Shown: positions 14,502-22,928 of the stretch, piece after piece
Position numbering within the stretch: the first letter of the stretch is position 1
Layout of the letters: the number at the start of each line of letters is the position of its first letter
Source: JALOAP01 sp964632355
GTDB taxonomy: Bacteria; Chloroflexota; Dehalococcoidia; Tepidiformales; Tepidiformaceae
Direction: 5' to 3'
DNA length: 44,539 bases
Assembly (NCBI GenBank): GCA_964632355.1
Contig: CAZWBW010000010.1
Location: 1 to 44,539, forward strand
Notes under the pieces: generated by a model
The model's input: the letters and a program-made list of their open reading frames with translations, nothing else
Told to the model about the DNA's origin: nothing
The model's database searches: none
Made by a program: the position numbers and the translations under genes

Positions 14502-14762
14502 GTGGCCACTGTGTTCGAACGAGTCCGCGCGATCGTCGTGGAGCAGCTTGGCGTCGAGGAGGACGAAGTGACCCCCACGGCCTCGTTCGTCGACGATCTC
14601 AATGCTGACTCGCTCGACCTTGTCGAGCTCATCATGTCGCTGGAAGAAGAGTTCTCCCAGGACGGTGTGGAACTCGAAATCAGCGATGAAGACGCCGAAA
14701 AGATCGCGACTGTGCAAGACGCCGTAGACTACTTGAAAGACCACGGCGTCGAGGACAAGTAG
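14502..14762 (+). CDS. acpP: Acyl carrier protein
   Basis: 86 aa. The phosphopantetheine site DDLNADSLDLVELIMSLEE carries Ser37, followed by the acidic helix typical of ACP. It holds growing acyl chains as thioesters. GTG start at 14502 with GAGGAG upstream, 2 nt after nusB. Confidence 0.95.
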   Translation: MATVFERVRAIVVEQLGVEEDEVTPTASFVDDLNADSLDLVELIMSLEEEFSQDGVELEISDEDAEKIATVQDAVDYLKDHGVEDK

Positions 14763-14814
14763 CCCGGGCTCACACCCCGCGCATCGAAGACTGTCCGGCC
14801 GCTAGGAGGCCATA

Positions 14815-15279
14815 GTGGAATTCCTGGGAGTCGGTTACCAGGAACTCCTGCTCATTCTCGTTCTGCTGCTCGTCGTCGTCGGGCCCGAGCGGCTGCCGGC
14901 AATGGCTTACCAGATCGGGCGGGCGGTGCGCACCCTGCAGCAATACGCGCGCGCCGTCCGCAACGAGTTCCGAGACGAGTTCGATTACCTCGAAGAGCAG
15001 TACCGCACCATCCGCGGCGAAGTCGACACTGCTCGCGCCGAACTTCAGGAAGAGCAGGCATCCTGGCAGCGAGACCTCCAGGTGGCCACCGCCATCGATC
15101 TGCCTCCGCTCCTCGAAGAGCCGAACGGCAAGGCGCCCTCCACTTCCGAAAGCGCGACGCCTGCCACCTCATCGCCTCCCGAGAACGCCGAGTCAGCCCA
15201 GCCGGTCGGCCCTCCCGCCCAGGAAGCCACTTCGTCCGGGCAAGAGGAAAAGCCCCCCGCGCCACCAATGGTGTTCTAG
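14815..15279 (+). CDS. Sec-independent translocase TatA/TatB-type subunit
   Basis: 154 aa. One N-terminal transmembrane helix (about 8-26) with GYQELLLILVLLLVVVGPER, then the hinge LPAMAYQIGRAVRTLQ and an amphipathic helix; the long, Pro/Ser/Glu-rich tail is TatB-like. With TatC it forms the receptor that exports folded proteins with twin-arginine signals. GTG at 14815 follows TAGGAGG. tatC follows after 3 nt. A separate TatA is not in the window, so this subunit might serve both functions, or TatA is elsewhere. Confidence 0.85.
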   Translation: MEFLGVGYQELLLILVLLLVVVGPERLPAMAYQIGRAVRTLQQYARAVRNEFRDEFDYLEEQYRTIRGEVDTARAELQEEQASWQRDLQVATAIDLPPLLEEPNGKAPSTSESATPATSSPPENAESAQPVGPPAQEATSSGQEEKPPAPPMVF

Positions 15280-15282
15280 CCG

Positions 15283-16068
15283 ATGACTGCCGAGCCCGCA
15301 CAGCGACCTGCCGACATTCCCGCGCAACCACAGGAGCACGGCGGCGCGGAAATGACCCTGATGGAGCACCTTATCGAGCTCCGCAACAGGGTCATCATCT
15401 CGGCACTCGCGGTTGTAGTCGGCGTCGTTGTCTGCGCCCTCTTCTGGGAGACCATCCTTGGCTGGTATCTCGCGCCTGCCCGCCAGGAAATCCCGGACTT
15501 CCGGCTCGTTAGCCTTACCCCTACCGACCGAATCGCCACGATCTTCAAGATCGCGATGTACGGCGGCCTCGTGCTCGCCTCACCGGTCGTCGTCTACGAA
15601 GCGCTCGCGTTCATCGTGCCCGGGCTCACGCCGAAGGAGCGGAAGATCCTGCTTCCCGGTCTCATCGGCATTATCCTCTTCATGCTCGGCGGCATGGCGT
15701 TCGCCTACTGGGTGGTGCTCCCGCAGTCCATGGGCTTCCTGCTGAACATCGGCTCCGACGAAATCGAAAACCAGCAGCAGATCCAGGCCTACGTGAACTT
15801 CTGTACCCGTCTCATCTTCTGGACAGGTGTCGCGTTCGAACTCCCGATGGTCATCGCCATCGCCGCACGGCTTGGGCTCGTCCGCGCGAAGCAGCTCCTC
15901 GGGTTCTGGCGCTACGCGGTCATCATCGTCTTCGTCCTCGCCGCGATCGTTACGCCGACGCCCGACCCGCTCACACAGACGCTGGTCGCGGGGCCGCTGC
16001 TCTTCCTCTACTTTGTCGGCATCCTGTTTGCGTGGCTCCTGCAGCCCGCACGGGAGGGAGCGCAATGA
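15283..16068 (+). CDS. tatC: Twin-arginine translocase subunit TatC
   Basis: 261 aa with six transmembrane helices. The N-terminal MTLMEHLIELRNRVIISA motif is the TatC signature that recognises twin-arginine signals, and RKILLPGLIGIILFMLG and LPMVIAIAARLGLV follow in order. A 22-residue polar N-terminal extension precedes the core. The stop overlaps a tiny downstream frame as ATGA (16065-16068). Confidence 0.93.
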   Translation: MTAEPAQRPADIPAQPQEHGGAEMTLMEHLIELRNRVIISALAVVVGVVVCALFWETILGWYLAPARQEIPDFRLVSLTPTDRIATIFKIAMYGGLVLASPVVVYEALAFIVPGLTPKERKILLPGLIGIILFMLGGMAFAYWVVLPQSMGFLLNIGSDEIENQQQIQAYVNFCTRLIFWTGVAFELPMVIAIAARLGLVRAKQLLGFWRYAVIIVFVLAAIVTPTPDPLTQTLVAGPLLFLYFVGILFAWLLQPAREGAQ

Positions 16069-16139
16069 CGCGCGATGCCCGCATCCTCCTCCGTGACGGT
16101 GCGATCCGCCCATTCGCTCCACCGGGGGAGTGCGCATGA
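16065..16139 (+). CDS. Possible 24-aa coupling micro-ORF
   Basis: A 24-codon frame (MTRDARILLRDGAIRPFAPP then GECA) starts in the ATGA of the tatC stop and ends in a second ATGA that contains the start of the uracil-DNA glycosylase gene. It thus fills the gap exactly. GGGAGGGAGCGC lies before its ATG. It may couple translation, be a gene remnant or be chance; no family is recognised. Confidence 0.3.
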   Translation: MTRDARILLRDGAIRPFAPPGECA

Positions 16140-16897
16140 TCTTCGACCGCGAGGGCGCGATGGCCGAACTCGCCGCGCGTGTGCGTGGCTGTACCGCCTG
16201 CCCCCTCGCGCGCACTCGTACACTCGCTGTCCCCGGCGAGGGCCCGGTCGATGCTGAAGTCATGCTCATCGGCGAAGCCCCCGGCATGCACGAAGACCGC
16301 CAGGGGCGCCCCTTCGTCGGCGCCGCCGGTGCATTCCTCGAAGAACTGCTCGCCGCCGCCGGGCTTACTCGCGACCAGGTGTTCATTTGCAACGTGCTGA
16401 AGTGCCGGCCCCCCGGCAACCGCGACCCACTGCCCGGCGAGATCGAAGCCTGTCGCGACTTCCTCGACGAGCAGATCGACATCATCGACCCGCTCGTGAT
16501 CGTGACCCTGGGCCGCTTCTCCATGGCGAAGTTCTTTCCACGCCAGATGATTTCGCGCATCCATGGCCGGCCAAAAGAGATCGCCGGCCGCGCCTACATC
16601 CCGATGTATCACCCCGCGGCCGCCCTCCGGCAGGCCAACCTCCGCGAAGTCATGCTCAACGACTTCCGGAAAATCCCCGCGGTCCTCGACCGCATCCGGA
16701 GCCAGCTCGCGGCGCCGTCTGCGCCACCCGAGCCTGTTGCGCAACCGGCTCCATCGCTTTTTGACCCACCGCAACCACAGGAGCCGGCGCCGCCCGAATC
16801 CGCCAGCGGGCCCGCTCCAGCGCCGCAGCAGCAAACCCCACCCACCGCTCCACCGGCGCCACCTGCGCAAATCACACAGTTTCGTCTGTTCGAGTAA
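16136..16897 (+). CDS. Uracil-DNA glycosylase, family 4
   Basis: 253 aa. Motif GEAPGMHED with PFVGAAG, NVLKCRPPGNRDP and HPAA define family 4 UDG. The iron-sulfur cysteines are Cys19, Cys22, Cys90 and Cys106, with the same spacing as in thermophilic homologues (3, 68 and 16 residues). It removes uracil formed by cytosine deamination. A Pro/Ala-rich linker from about residue 200 ends in QITQFRLFE at the very C-terminus: QFRLF fits the beta-clamp motif QxxLF. ATG 16136 is preceded by GGGGGAG; GTG 16130 in frame is an alternative. RNase J follows after 9 nt. Confidence 0.92.
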   Translation: MIFDREGAMAELAARVRGCTACPLARTRTLAVPGEGPVDAEVMLIGEAPGMHEDRQGRPFVGAAGAFLEELLAAAGLTRDQVFICNVLKCRPPGNRDPLPGEIEACRDFLDEQIDIIDPLVIVTLGRFSMAKFFPRQMISRIHGRPKEIAGRAYIPMYHPAAALRQANLREVMLNDFRKIPAVLDRIRSQLAAPSAPPEPVAQPAPSLFDPPQPQEPAPPESASGPAPAPQQQTPPTAPPAPPAQITQFRLFE

Positions 16898-16906
16898 GGA
16901 CCATCT

Positions 16907-18556
16907 ATGCCACCACTTCGAGTCATCCCGCTCGGCGGCCTTGGTGAAATCGGCCGCAACATGATGCTGATTGAGTACGGCGAAGACATCATTGCTATCG
17001 ACGTCGGCCTGATGTTCCCCGAAGAGGAGATGCTCGGCGTCGATCTCGTAATCCCCGACTTCACCTACCTTCGCGAAAACCCCGGGCGTCTGCGTGCCGT
17101 CTTCCTCACTCACGGCCACGAAGACCATGTCGGCGCACTCCCGTATCTCCTGCGCGAATTCAGCGTTCCCATCTACAGCAGCCGCCTCACCGATGGCCTC
17201 ATCCGCGTCAAGCTGAACGAGCACCGCCTCCTCGATAAGGCCGAAACCCACGTCGTCGAACCCGGCGAAGTCATCAAGGCCGGCGTGTTTGAAGTCGAGT
17301 TCTTCCCCGTCGCCCACTCGATCCCCGATGCCTGCGGCCTCATCATCCGCACGCCCCTCGGCCCGATCGTTCACACCGGCGACTTCAAGCTCGACCAGAC
17401 CCCGGTCATGAACCAGGCGACCGACCTCATCCGGCTCGCCCAGGTTGGCGCCGAAGGCTGCCTCCTCCTCCTCGCCGACAGTACCTACGCAGAGGTCGAT
17501 GGCTACACGCCCAGCGAGCAGCTCGTCGGCGATTCGCTCCGCAACATCATCGTGAACGCCCCGGGCCGCGTGATCGTGGCGACCTTCGCCTCGCTGATTT
17601 CGCGCGTGCAACAGGTAATCGATGCCGCCGTCTTCGCCGGGCGCAAGGTGTTCGTCACCGGCCGTTCGATGATCGATAACGTCGCCATGGCGCGGCAGCT
17701 CGGCTACCTCAACGCCCCCGACGGCGTCATCGTCGGCGTCGAAGAGATGCGGAACACCCCGCACAGCAAGCTCGTCGTCGTCACCACCGGGAGCCAGGGC
17801 GAGCCCACGAGCGCCCTCACCCGCATGGCCAACGGTTCGCACCGCCACATCCAGATCCAGGAGGGCGACACCGTTGTACTCTCCGCCTCGCCCATTCCTG
17901 GCAACGAAACCGCCGTCTATCGCAACGTCGACAACCTCTTCCGCCTCGGCGCCGACGTTCTCTACAACCGCGTCGCGAACATTCACGTCCGCGGTCACGC
18001 CAGCCGCGAGGAGCTCAAAATCATCCAGAGCATTCTCCAGCCCGAGTACTTCGTGCCGATCCATGGCGAGTACCGGCACCTCGTCGTCCACGCGCGCCTG
18101 GCCGAAGCGGTCGGAGTGCCCAAGGGCAACGCGTTTGTCCTGACCGATGGCGACGTATTGGAGATCGACGAAGAAGAAGCCCGCCTCGGCGAACGGGTGC
18201 CCGCGAGCTACGTCTACGTCGATGGTCTCGGTATCGGCGATGTCGATCAGCACCTGCTCCGCGACCGCGCCCACCTCTCGACCGATGGCGTCGTCGTGGT
18301 CATCACCTCGATCGACAAGCAGACCGGCCAACTCGACCGTGCGCCCGAGATCCTCAGCCGCGGATTTATCGACGTCGAAGAACACGAAGACCTGCTCGAG
18401 CGCAGCAAACGCGTGGTCGAAGGGGCGCTCGGCGGCGGCGAGCACCTCGCCGAAATCGGAGATGTGAATGTCCGCGTTCGGGACGCTCTCTCGAAGTTCC
18501 TCTATGATGAAACTCGCCGAAGGCCGATGGTGCTCAACGTGACAGTCGAGGTCTAA
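16907..18556 (+). CDS. rnj: Ribonuclease J
   Basis: 549 aa. The metallo-beta-lactamase motif HGHEDH starts at His69, followed by beta-CASP features (TGRSMIDN and HASREELK) and a C-terminal RNase J domain ending in RRPMVLNVTVEV. It is an endo- and 5'-3' exoribonuclease for mRNA turnover and RNA maturation. AAGGA precedes the ATG. It sits between UDG and ftsK. Confidence 0.95.
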   Translation: MPPLRVIPLGGLGEIGRNMMLIEYGEDIIAIDVGLMFPEEEMLGVDLVIPDFTYLRENPGRLRAVFLTHGHEDHVGALPYLLREFSVPIYSSRLTDGLIRVKLNEHRLLDKAETHVVEPGEVIKAGVFEVEFFPVAHSIPDACGLIIRTPLGPIVHTGDFKLDQTPVMNQATDLIRLAQVGAEGCLLLLADSTYAEVDGYTPSEQLVGDSLRNIIVNAPGRVIVATFASLISRVQQVIDAAVFAGRKVFVTGRSMIDNVAMARQLGYLNAPDGVIVGVEEMRNTPHSKLVVVTTGSQGEPTSALTRMANGSHRHIQIQEGDTVVLSASPIPGNETAVYRNVDNLFRLGADVLYNRVANIHVRGHASREELKIIQSILQPEYFVPIHGEYRHLVVHARLAEAVGVPKGNAFVLTDGDVLEIDEEEARLGERVPASYVYVDGLGIGDVDQHLLRDRAHLSTDGVVVVITSIDKQTGQLDRAPEILSRGFIDVEEHEDLLERSKRVVEGALGGGEHLAEIGDVNVRVRDALSKFLYDETRRRPMVLNVTVEV

Positions 18557-18630
18557 GGGCACCGTCGTATCGGAAACCGGCCGTGTGGTGGTGCGCGGGG
18601 TCACGGCCGGGATAGAGGAGATGCGCGCCT

Positions 18631-21072
18631 ATGGCCGCACGCACACGTACGCGTACCCGCGCGAGTCGCTCCACACGGCGCGGCAAGCCGTTCTGGAAGA
18701 AGAAGCAGATTCTCCAGCCCGAAGTCGTCGGGCTTGCCCTTGCTGTGGCCGCCGTCGCGGCCCTGCCCTTCCTCGTCGATCTCGGCGAGGTTGCCTCACG
18801 CGGGCGCGATTGGCTCGTTCGAACGGCGGGGCTGGGCATCTTCATCCTGGCGGCCCTTTCGGTTCTCGGCGGCATTGCCATCTCGCAGCGCGCCTACGAA
18901 AACGGCCCCCTGTTCGCGCGCCGCGCTGCCGGTGCTATCGCCCTGGCGCTGTTCTCCTGGGGCGCGCTCGGGCTGAACAAGGCCGAATGGGAGCTCGGCA
19001 ACGTCGACTTCCGCGAAGTCACGCTCGGTGGCGAGCTCGGCCAGGCCCTGGTGTCGGGAGTCCTCGCCAAGCTCGCGTGGCTCAGTCTGCTCGTTATCGG
19101 GATGGCGCTCGTCGCACCGCGAGCTACCGCGTGGCTTGCCCGCAGCGTCCCCGTCTGGCTCCAGACCGCATGGGAGCGGCGCTGGCCCCACCGCGTCGTC
19201 GAGGCCATTGGCAGCTTCATCGCCTACATCTTCCGGCGCCCGTCCCGCGAACCCGAGCCTGAGCCTGTCATCGGCTCCGAGACGCTGCACACCCGCTTCC
19301 AGGCCGCACCCGTCTCCTTCGAAAGCCCACCGGTGGCCTTCCGGCCGTCCATCGACCCGGCATCGCCCACCTCGACGCTGGGTACCGGCGCCGCGGTCCA
19401 CTTCGCACCCGGGGTCGCCGAGGAGGAGCCCGAGCCGGTCGAAGAGGCGCCGATGGCCGCTCCTCCCGAGGATGACGAACCTGAGGACGCGCCCGAAGAG
19501 CCACAGCAGCTCAGCATGGGCCTCGAAGGAACCGGGTGGGCGCTCCCGGCGCTCGAACTGCTGAACCCACCCCAGGTCAGCCAGAGCCGCAAACACGATA
19601 ACGCCGCCCGCGCGCAGCTCATCGTCGACACCCTGGCCAGCTTCGGCGTCGACGCCTCGGTCGTCGAAATCAACGAAGGGCCTACCGTCACCCAGTTCGG
19701 CGTCGAGCCGGGCTGGGAGGTCCGCTACAAGGACGTGCCGCTCAAGGACGAGAACGGCAAGACGCTCCTCGGGCCCGATGGCCGTCCCCGGACGGAGCGC
19801 GTCGAGGTCGGCCGCACGCGCGTTCGCGTGAACAAGATCACCGCGCTCCAGAACGACCTCGCGCTCGCGCTGGCAGCCCCAAGCCTCCGCATCGAAGCAC
19901 CGGTCCCCGGCCGGGCCATCGTCGGCATCGAGGTCCCGAACGATACCGCGACGGTCGTCACGCTTCGCGGCGTGATGGAGACGAAGGAATTCCGCGACCT
20001 CGCGCGCAAGTCCAAACTCGCGGTCGCCCTCGGCAAGGGCGTCGCCGGCGCGCCCGTCGTCGCCGACCTTGCGAAGATGCCGCACCTGCTCATCGCCGGC
20101 GCCACCGGCTCCGGCAAGAGCGTCTGCATGAACGCGATCATCGCCGGGATCATGATGAACGCGACGCCCGACGAAGTCCGGTTCGTGATGATCGACCCCA
20201 AGCGCGTCGAACTCACGCCATACGAGAAGATCCCGCACCTCGCGTTCAGCGAAGTCATCGTCGACATGGACAAGGTTGTCGGCACGCTCCAGGCAGTCGT
20301 CTCCGAAATGGAGGCCCGTTACAAGAAATTCGCCGCCGTCCAGGTCCGCAACATCGAGAGCTACAACCGCCACCCGCGCACGGTGAAGAAGCTGCCGTAC
20401 TGGGTGGTTATCATCGACGAGCTCGCCGACCTCATGATGGCCGCCCCCTTCGAGGTCGAGAAGCTGATCTGCCGCCTGGCACAGCTCGCCCGCGCTACCG
20501 GCATCCACCTCGTCGTCGCCACCCAGCGCCCGTCGGTCGACGTCATCACCGGCCTCATCAAGGCGAACTTCCCGACGCGCATCGCCTTCGCGGTCACCTC
20601 GCAGACCGACTCGCGGACAATCCTCGACATGGGCGGCGCCGAAAAGCTGCTCGGCCGCGGCGACATGCTCTACATGCCTACCGATGCCTCGAAGCCGATT
20701 CGCATCCAGGGCGTGTACCTCTCCGACGCCGAAGTCGAACGCCTCGTCGAGTTCTGGACCGATGAGCGCTTCAAGGATCTCGCACCCGAGCGCGCCGACG
20801 ACCTGCTCCAGCAGGCACTCATCGAGCAGAACGGCGGCGACGAAGATATGGATGTGGACGATGAAGATCCGATCATCGAAGCCGCCCGCGAGCTTGCGCG
20901 CCAGCACACACGCGTCTCGCCGTCTCTGTTCCAGCGAAGGCTCCGCGTCGGCTACCTGAAGGCCGCGAAGCTCATTGAAATCCTCGAAGAAGAAGGAATT
21001 GTCGGCCCGCGCGAGGAAGGCGAGTCCCGCCGCGTGCTCGACCGCGCCGGGGCCGCTGATGACCTCCCCTGA
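18631..21072 (+). CDS. ftsK: DNA translocase FtsK/SpoIIIE
   Basis: 813 aa. A basic N-terminus (RTRTRTRASRSTRRGK) is followed by four transmembrane helices (about 30-180), an acidic/proline linker (200-300) and the motor domain: Walker A GATGSGKS around residue 490, Walker B VVIIDELADLMM, VVATQRPSVDVITG. The C-terminal gamma winged-helix (VSPSLFQRRLRVGYLKAAKL) reads polarity sequences on DNA. It pumps chromosome DNA through the division septum. GAGGAG precedes ATG 18631. The stop lies inside the next gene's first codons. Confidence 0.95.
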   Translation: MAARTRTRTRASRSTRRGKPFWKKKQILQPEVVGLALAVAAVAALPFLVDLGEVASRGRDWLVRTAGLGIFILAALSVLGGIAISQRAYENGPLFARRAAGAIALALFSWGALGLNKAEWELGNVDFREVTLGGELGQALVSGVLAKLAWLSLLVIGMALVAPRATAWLARSVPVWLQTAWERRWPHRVVEAIGSFIAYIFRRPSREPEPEPVIGSETLHTRFQAAPVSFESPPVAFRPSIDPASPTSTLGTGAAVHFAPGVAEEEPEPVEEAPMAAPPEDDEPEDAPEEPQQLSMGLEGTGWALPALELLNPPQVSQSRKHDNAARAQLIVDTLASFGVDASVVEINEGPTVTQFGVEPGWEVRYKDVPLKDENGKTLLGPDGRPRTERVEVGRTRVRVNKITALQNDLALALAAPSLRIEAPVPGRAIVGIEVPNDTATVVTLRGVMETKEFRDLARKSKLAVALGKGVAGAPVVADLAKMPHLLIAGATGSGKSVCMNAIIAGIMMNATPDEVRFVMIDPKRVELTPYEKIPHLAFSEVIVDMDKVVGTLQAVVSEMEARYKKFAAVQVRNIESYNRHPRTVKKLPYWVVIIDELADLMMAAPFEVEKLICRLAQLARATGIHLVVATQRPSVDVITGLIKANFPTRIAFAVTSQTDSRTILDMGGAEKLLGRGDMLYMPTDASKPIRIQGVYLSDAEVERLVEFWTDERFKDLAPERADDLLQQALIEQNGGDEDMDVDDEDPIIEAARELARQHTRVSPSLFQRRLRVGYLKAAKLIEILEEEGIVGPREEGESRRVLDRAGAADDLP

Positions 21073-22897
21073 TACACTGAGCCAGAAAATGAGGACCCTC
21101 CGAGAGCTTATCCGACGCAGCGACCGGCAGGATGGTGCCGAGCCGGAAGAACAACAGGCCGAGCACTGTCTCTCGTGCGGCGCCGACCTCACCGCGTCGA
21201 AGTCGTACGACCGTTACCGCGTCTGCCACTCCTGCGGTTTCCACTTCCACCTCACCGCAATGGAGCGGATCGCCACGCTGCTCGACCCCGGGTCATTTCG
21301 CGAAGCCGACCGTGGCGTGACCGCCATCGACCCTATTTCGTTCTCGGGGAAGCAGTCCTATCGCTCCCGGGTCATCCAGGCACAGCGCCGCACCGGCCTC
21401 GCCGAAGCCGCGCTCACCGGGACTGGCTCGCTCTTCGGCCGCGAAGTGGTCGTCGCGGTCCTCGATTTCGCGTTTCTCGGTGGCTCCATCGGCGTCGTCG
21501 CCGGTGAGCGCCTCGCCCGCGCGTTCGAAAAGGCCGAAGCCCGCCGCGCCGCGATGATCACCGTCTGCTCGACGTCCGGTACGCGCATGCAAGAGGGTCT
21601 GCTCGCCCTCATGCAGATGCCCCGCGTGATCACCGCCGCGCAGAAGCACAGCAAGGCGGGACTGCCGCACATCGCCATCCTCACCGACCCGACAACCGGT
21701 TCGGCCTACACCGGCTTCGTTAACCTCGCCGACTTCATCATCGCCGAGCCGAACGCGCTCGTGGGGTATGCAGCCCTTCGCGTGCTGCAGGAGCAGGAAG
21801 GCGGCGACTTGCCGCCCAACGCGCACACCTCCGAGTCGCACCTCGAACGGGGCCTCATCGATGCGGTCGTGCCGCGCCACCAACTCCGCGACCAGGTGGC
21901 GCTCCTGCTCGACCTCATCATGAGCGACTACCGCCTGAGCGCCCCCCGCGAGCACCACGAGATGCGCCTGCGCCACACCCAGCGCGGCGCGCTCCAGCAA
22001 CTCCAGCTCTCGCGCCACTCCGAGCGCCCAACTGCGGTCGACTTCATCGGCGGCATGACCACGTCGTTCACGCCGATCCACGGCGACCGCACCGGCAGCG
22101 ACGACCCGTCCGTCGTCGCTGGATTTGCCTCGCTCGCCGGCGAAGCGGTGATGATCATCGGGCAGAACCGCCCACACGACCGAAACAAGAACGAGGGTTG
22201 GATTCGCGCCGGCGGCTTCCGCAAGGCGATTCGCGCACTCCAGCTCGCCGAGAAGTTCCAGCTCCCCGTCATCACGCTCATCGACACGGCGGGCGCACAC
22301 CCCGGCCTCGATAGCGAGCTCGATGGCCAGGGGCCCGCGATCGCTGCCTGCACCGCCGCGATGCTGGATGTCACGGTGCCCACCATCGCGGTCATCATCG
22401 GCGAAGGGAACTCCGAAGCTGCGGTCGCCCTCGCCGTCGCCGATCGCGTGCTCATGCTCGACAACGCCGTCTACGAGGTCATCCGTCCTGAGGAGGCCGC
22501 CAAGCTCCTCTTCGGCGGGCCGGATTACACCGCCGAGGTCGCCGAACGACTGCGCATCACCTCGCACGACTGCCTCCGGTTTGGCGTGGCCGATGCGTCG
22601 GTGCCCGAACCGGGCGAAGGCGCCCACACCGACCACACCGAGGCGGCGTTGCTCCTTCGCCGCAGCATCGTGCGCGAACTCACCCGCGTCCGGCGGATGC
22701 GGACCAAGCGGCGGCTGCAGAAGCGGTACGAGCGGTACCGCGGCATGGGAACCACCCGCTCGTGGCTCTTTGGCACGCTCGAACGGCGGCTCGCCCACCT
22801 GCTCGACCGCCTCGGCGGAGCCTGGGACCGCCTCCGCGGCCGCTCCATCCTTCGGCGTACGGTCGAATTCGGGGACAATCCCGATATCCCGGTCTGA
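21059..22897 (+). CDS. accD: Fused acetyl-CoA carboxylase carboxyltransferase (AccD-AccA)
   Basis: 612 aa. The N-terminal half (to about residue 290) is AccD: zinc ribbon CLSCG and CHSCG, then GREVVVAVLDFAFLGGSIG and MQEGLLALMQMPR. The C-terminal half (from about 300) is AccA: HGDRTGSDDPSVVAGFA, GRGP-like GWIRAGGFRKAIR, FIDT-equivalent LIDTAGAHPG and GEGNSEAAVALAVADRVLML. It makes malonyl-CoA from carboxybiotin and acetyl-CoA. A 75-residue Arg-rich tail (RRMRTKRRLQKRYERYRG) follows. The ATG at 21059 overlaps ftsK by 14 nt; ATG 21089 gives 26 residues before the first Cys, as in E. coli AccD, and may be the real start. Confidence 0.9.
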   Translation: MTSPDTLSQKMRTLRELIRRSDRQDGAEPEEQQAEHCLSCGADLTASKSYDRYRVCHSCGFHFHLTAMERIATLLDPGSFREADRGVTAIDPISFSGKQSYRSRVIQAQRRTGLAEAALTGTGSLFGREVVVAVLDFAFLGGSIGVVAGERLARAFEKAEARRAAMITVCSTSGTRMQEGLLALMQMPRVITAAQKHSKAGLPHIAILTDPTTGSAYTGFVNLADFIIAEPNALVGYAALRVLQEQEGGDLPPNAHTSESHLERGLIDAVVPRHQLRDQVALLLDLIMSDYRLSAPREHHEMRLRHTQRGALQQLQLSRHSERPTAVDFIGGMTTSFTPIHGDRTGSDDPSVVAGFASLAGEAVMIIGQNRPHDRNKNEGWIRAGGFRKAIRALQLAEKFQLPVITLIDTAGAHPGLDSELDGQGPAIAACTAAMLDVTVPTIAVIIGEGNSEAAVALAVADRVLMLDNAVYEVIRPEEAAKLLFGGPDYTAEVAERLRITSHDCLRFGVADASVPEPGEGAHTDHTEAALLLRRSIVRELTRVRRMRTKRRLQKRYERYRGMGTTRSWLFGTLERRLAHLLDRLGGAWDRLRGRSILRRTVEFGDNPDIPV

Positions 22898-22928
22898 GAC
22901 CGCAGGGCCAGCTCCCCGGTAGGTAGCC

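Noticed and set aside
15971..18604. Very long antisense open frame opposite tatC, UDG and RNase J
   Set aside because: It mirrors the codon pattern of well-identified plus-strand genes; long antisense frames are expected in high-GC DNA. Composition (Asp/Gly/Val-rich) is that of a shadow.
18796..21192. Long antisense frame opposite ftsK
   Set aside because: Shadow of ftsK; no ribosome site, no recognisable domain.
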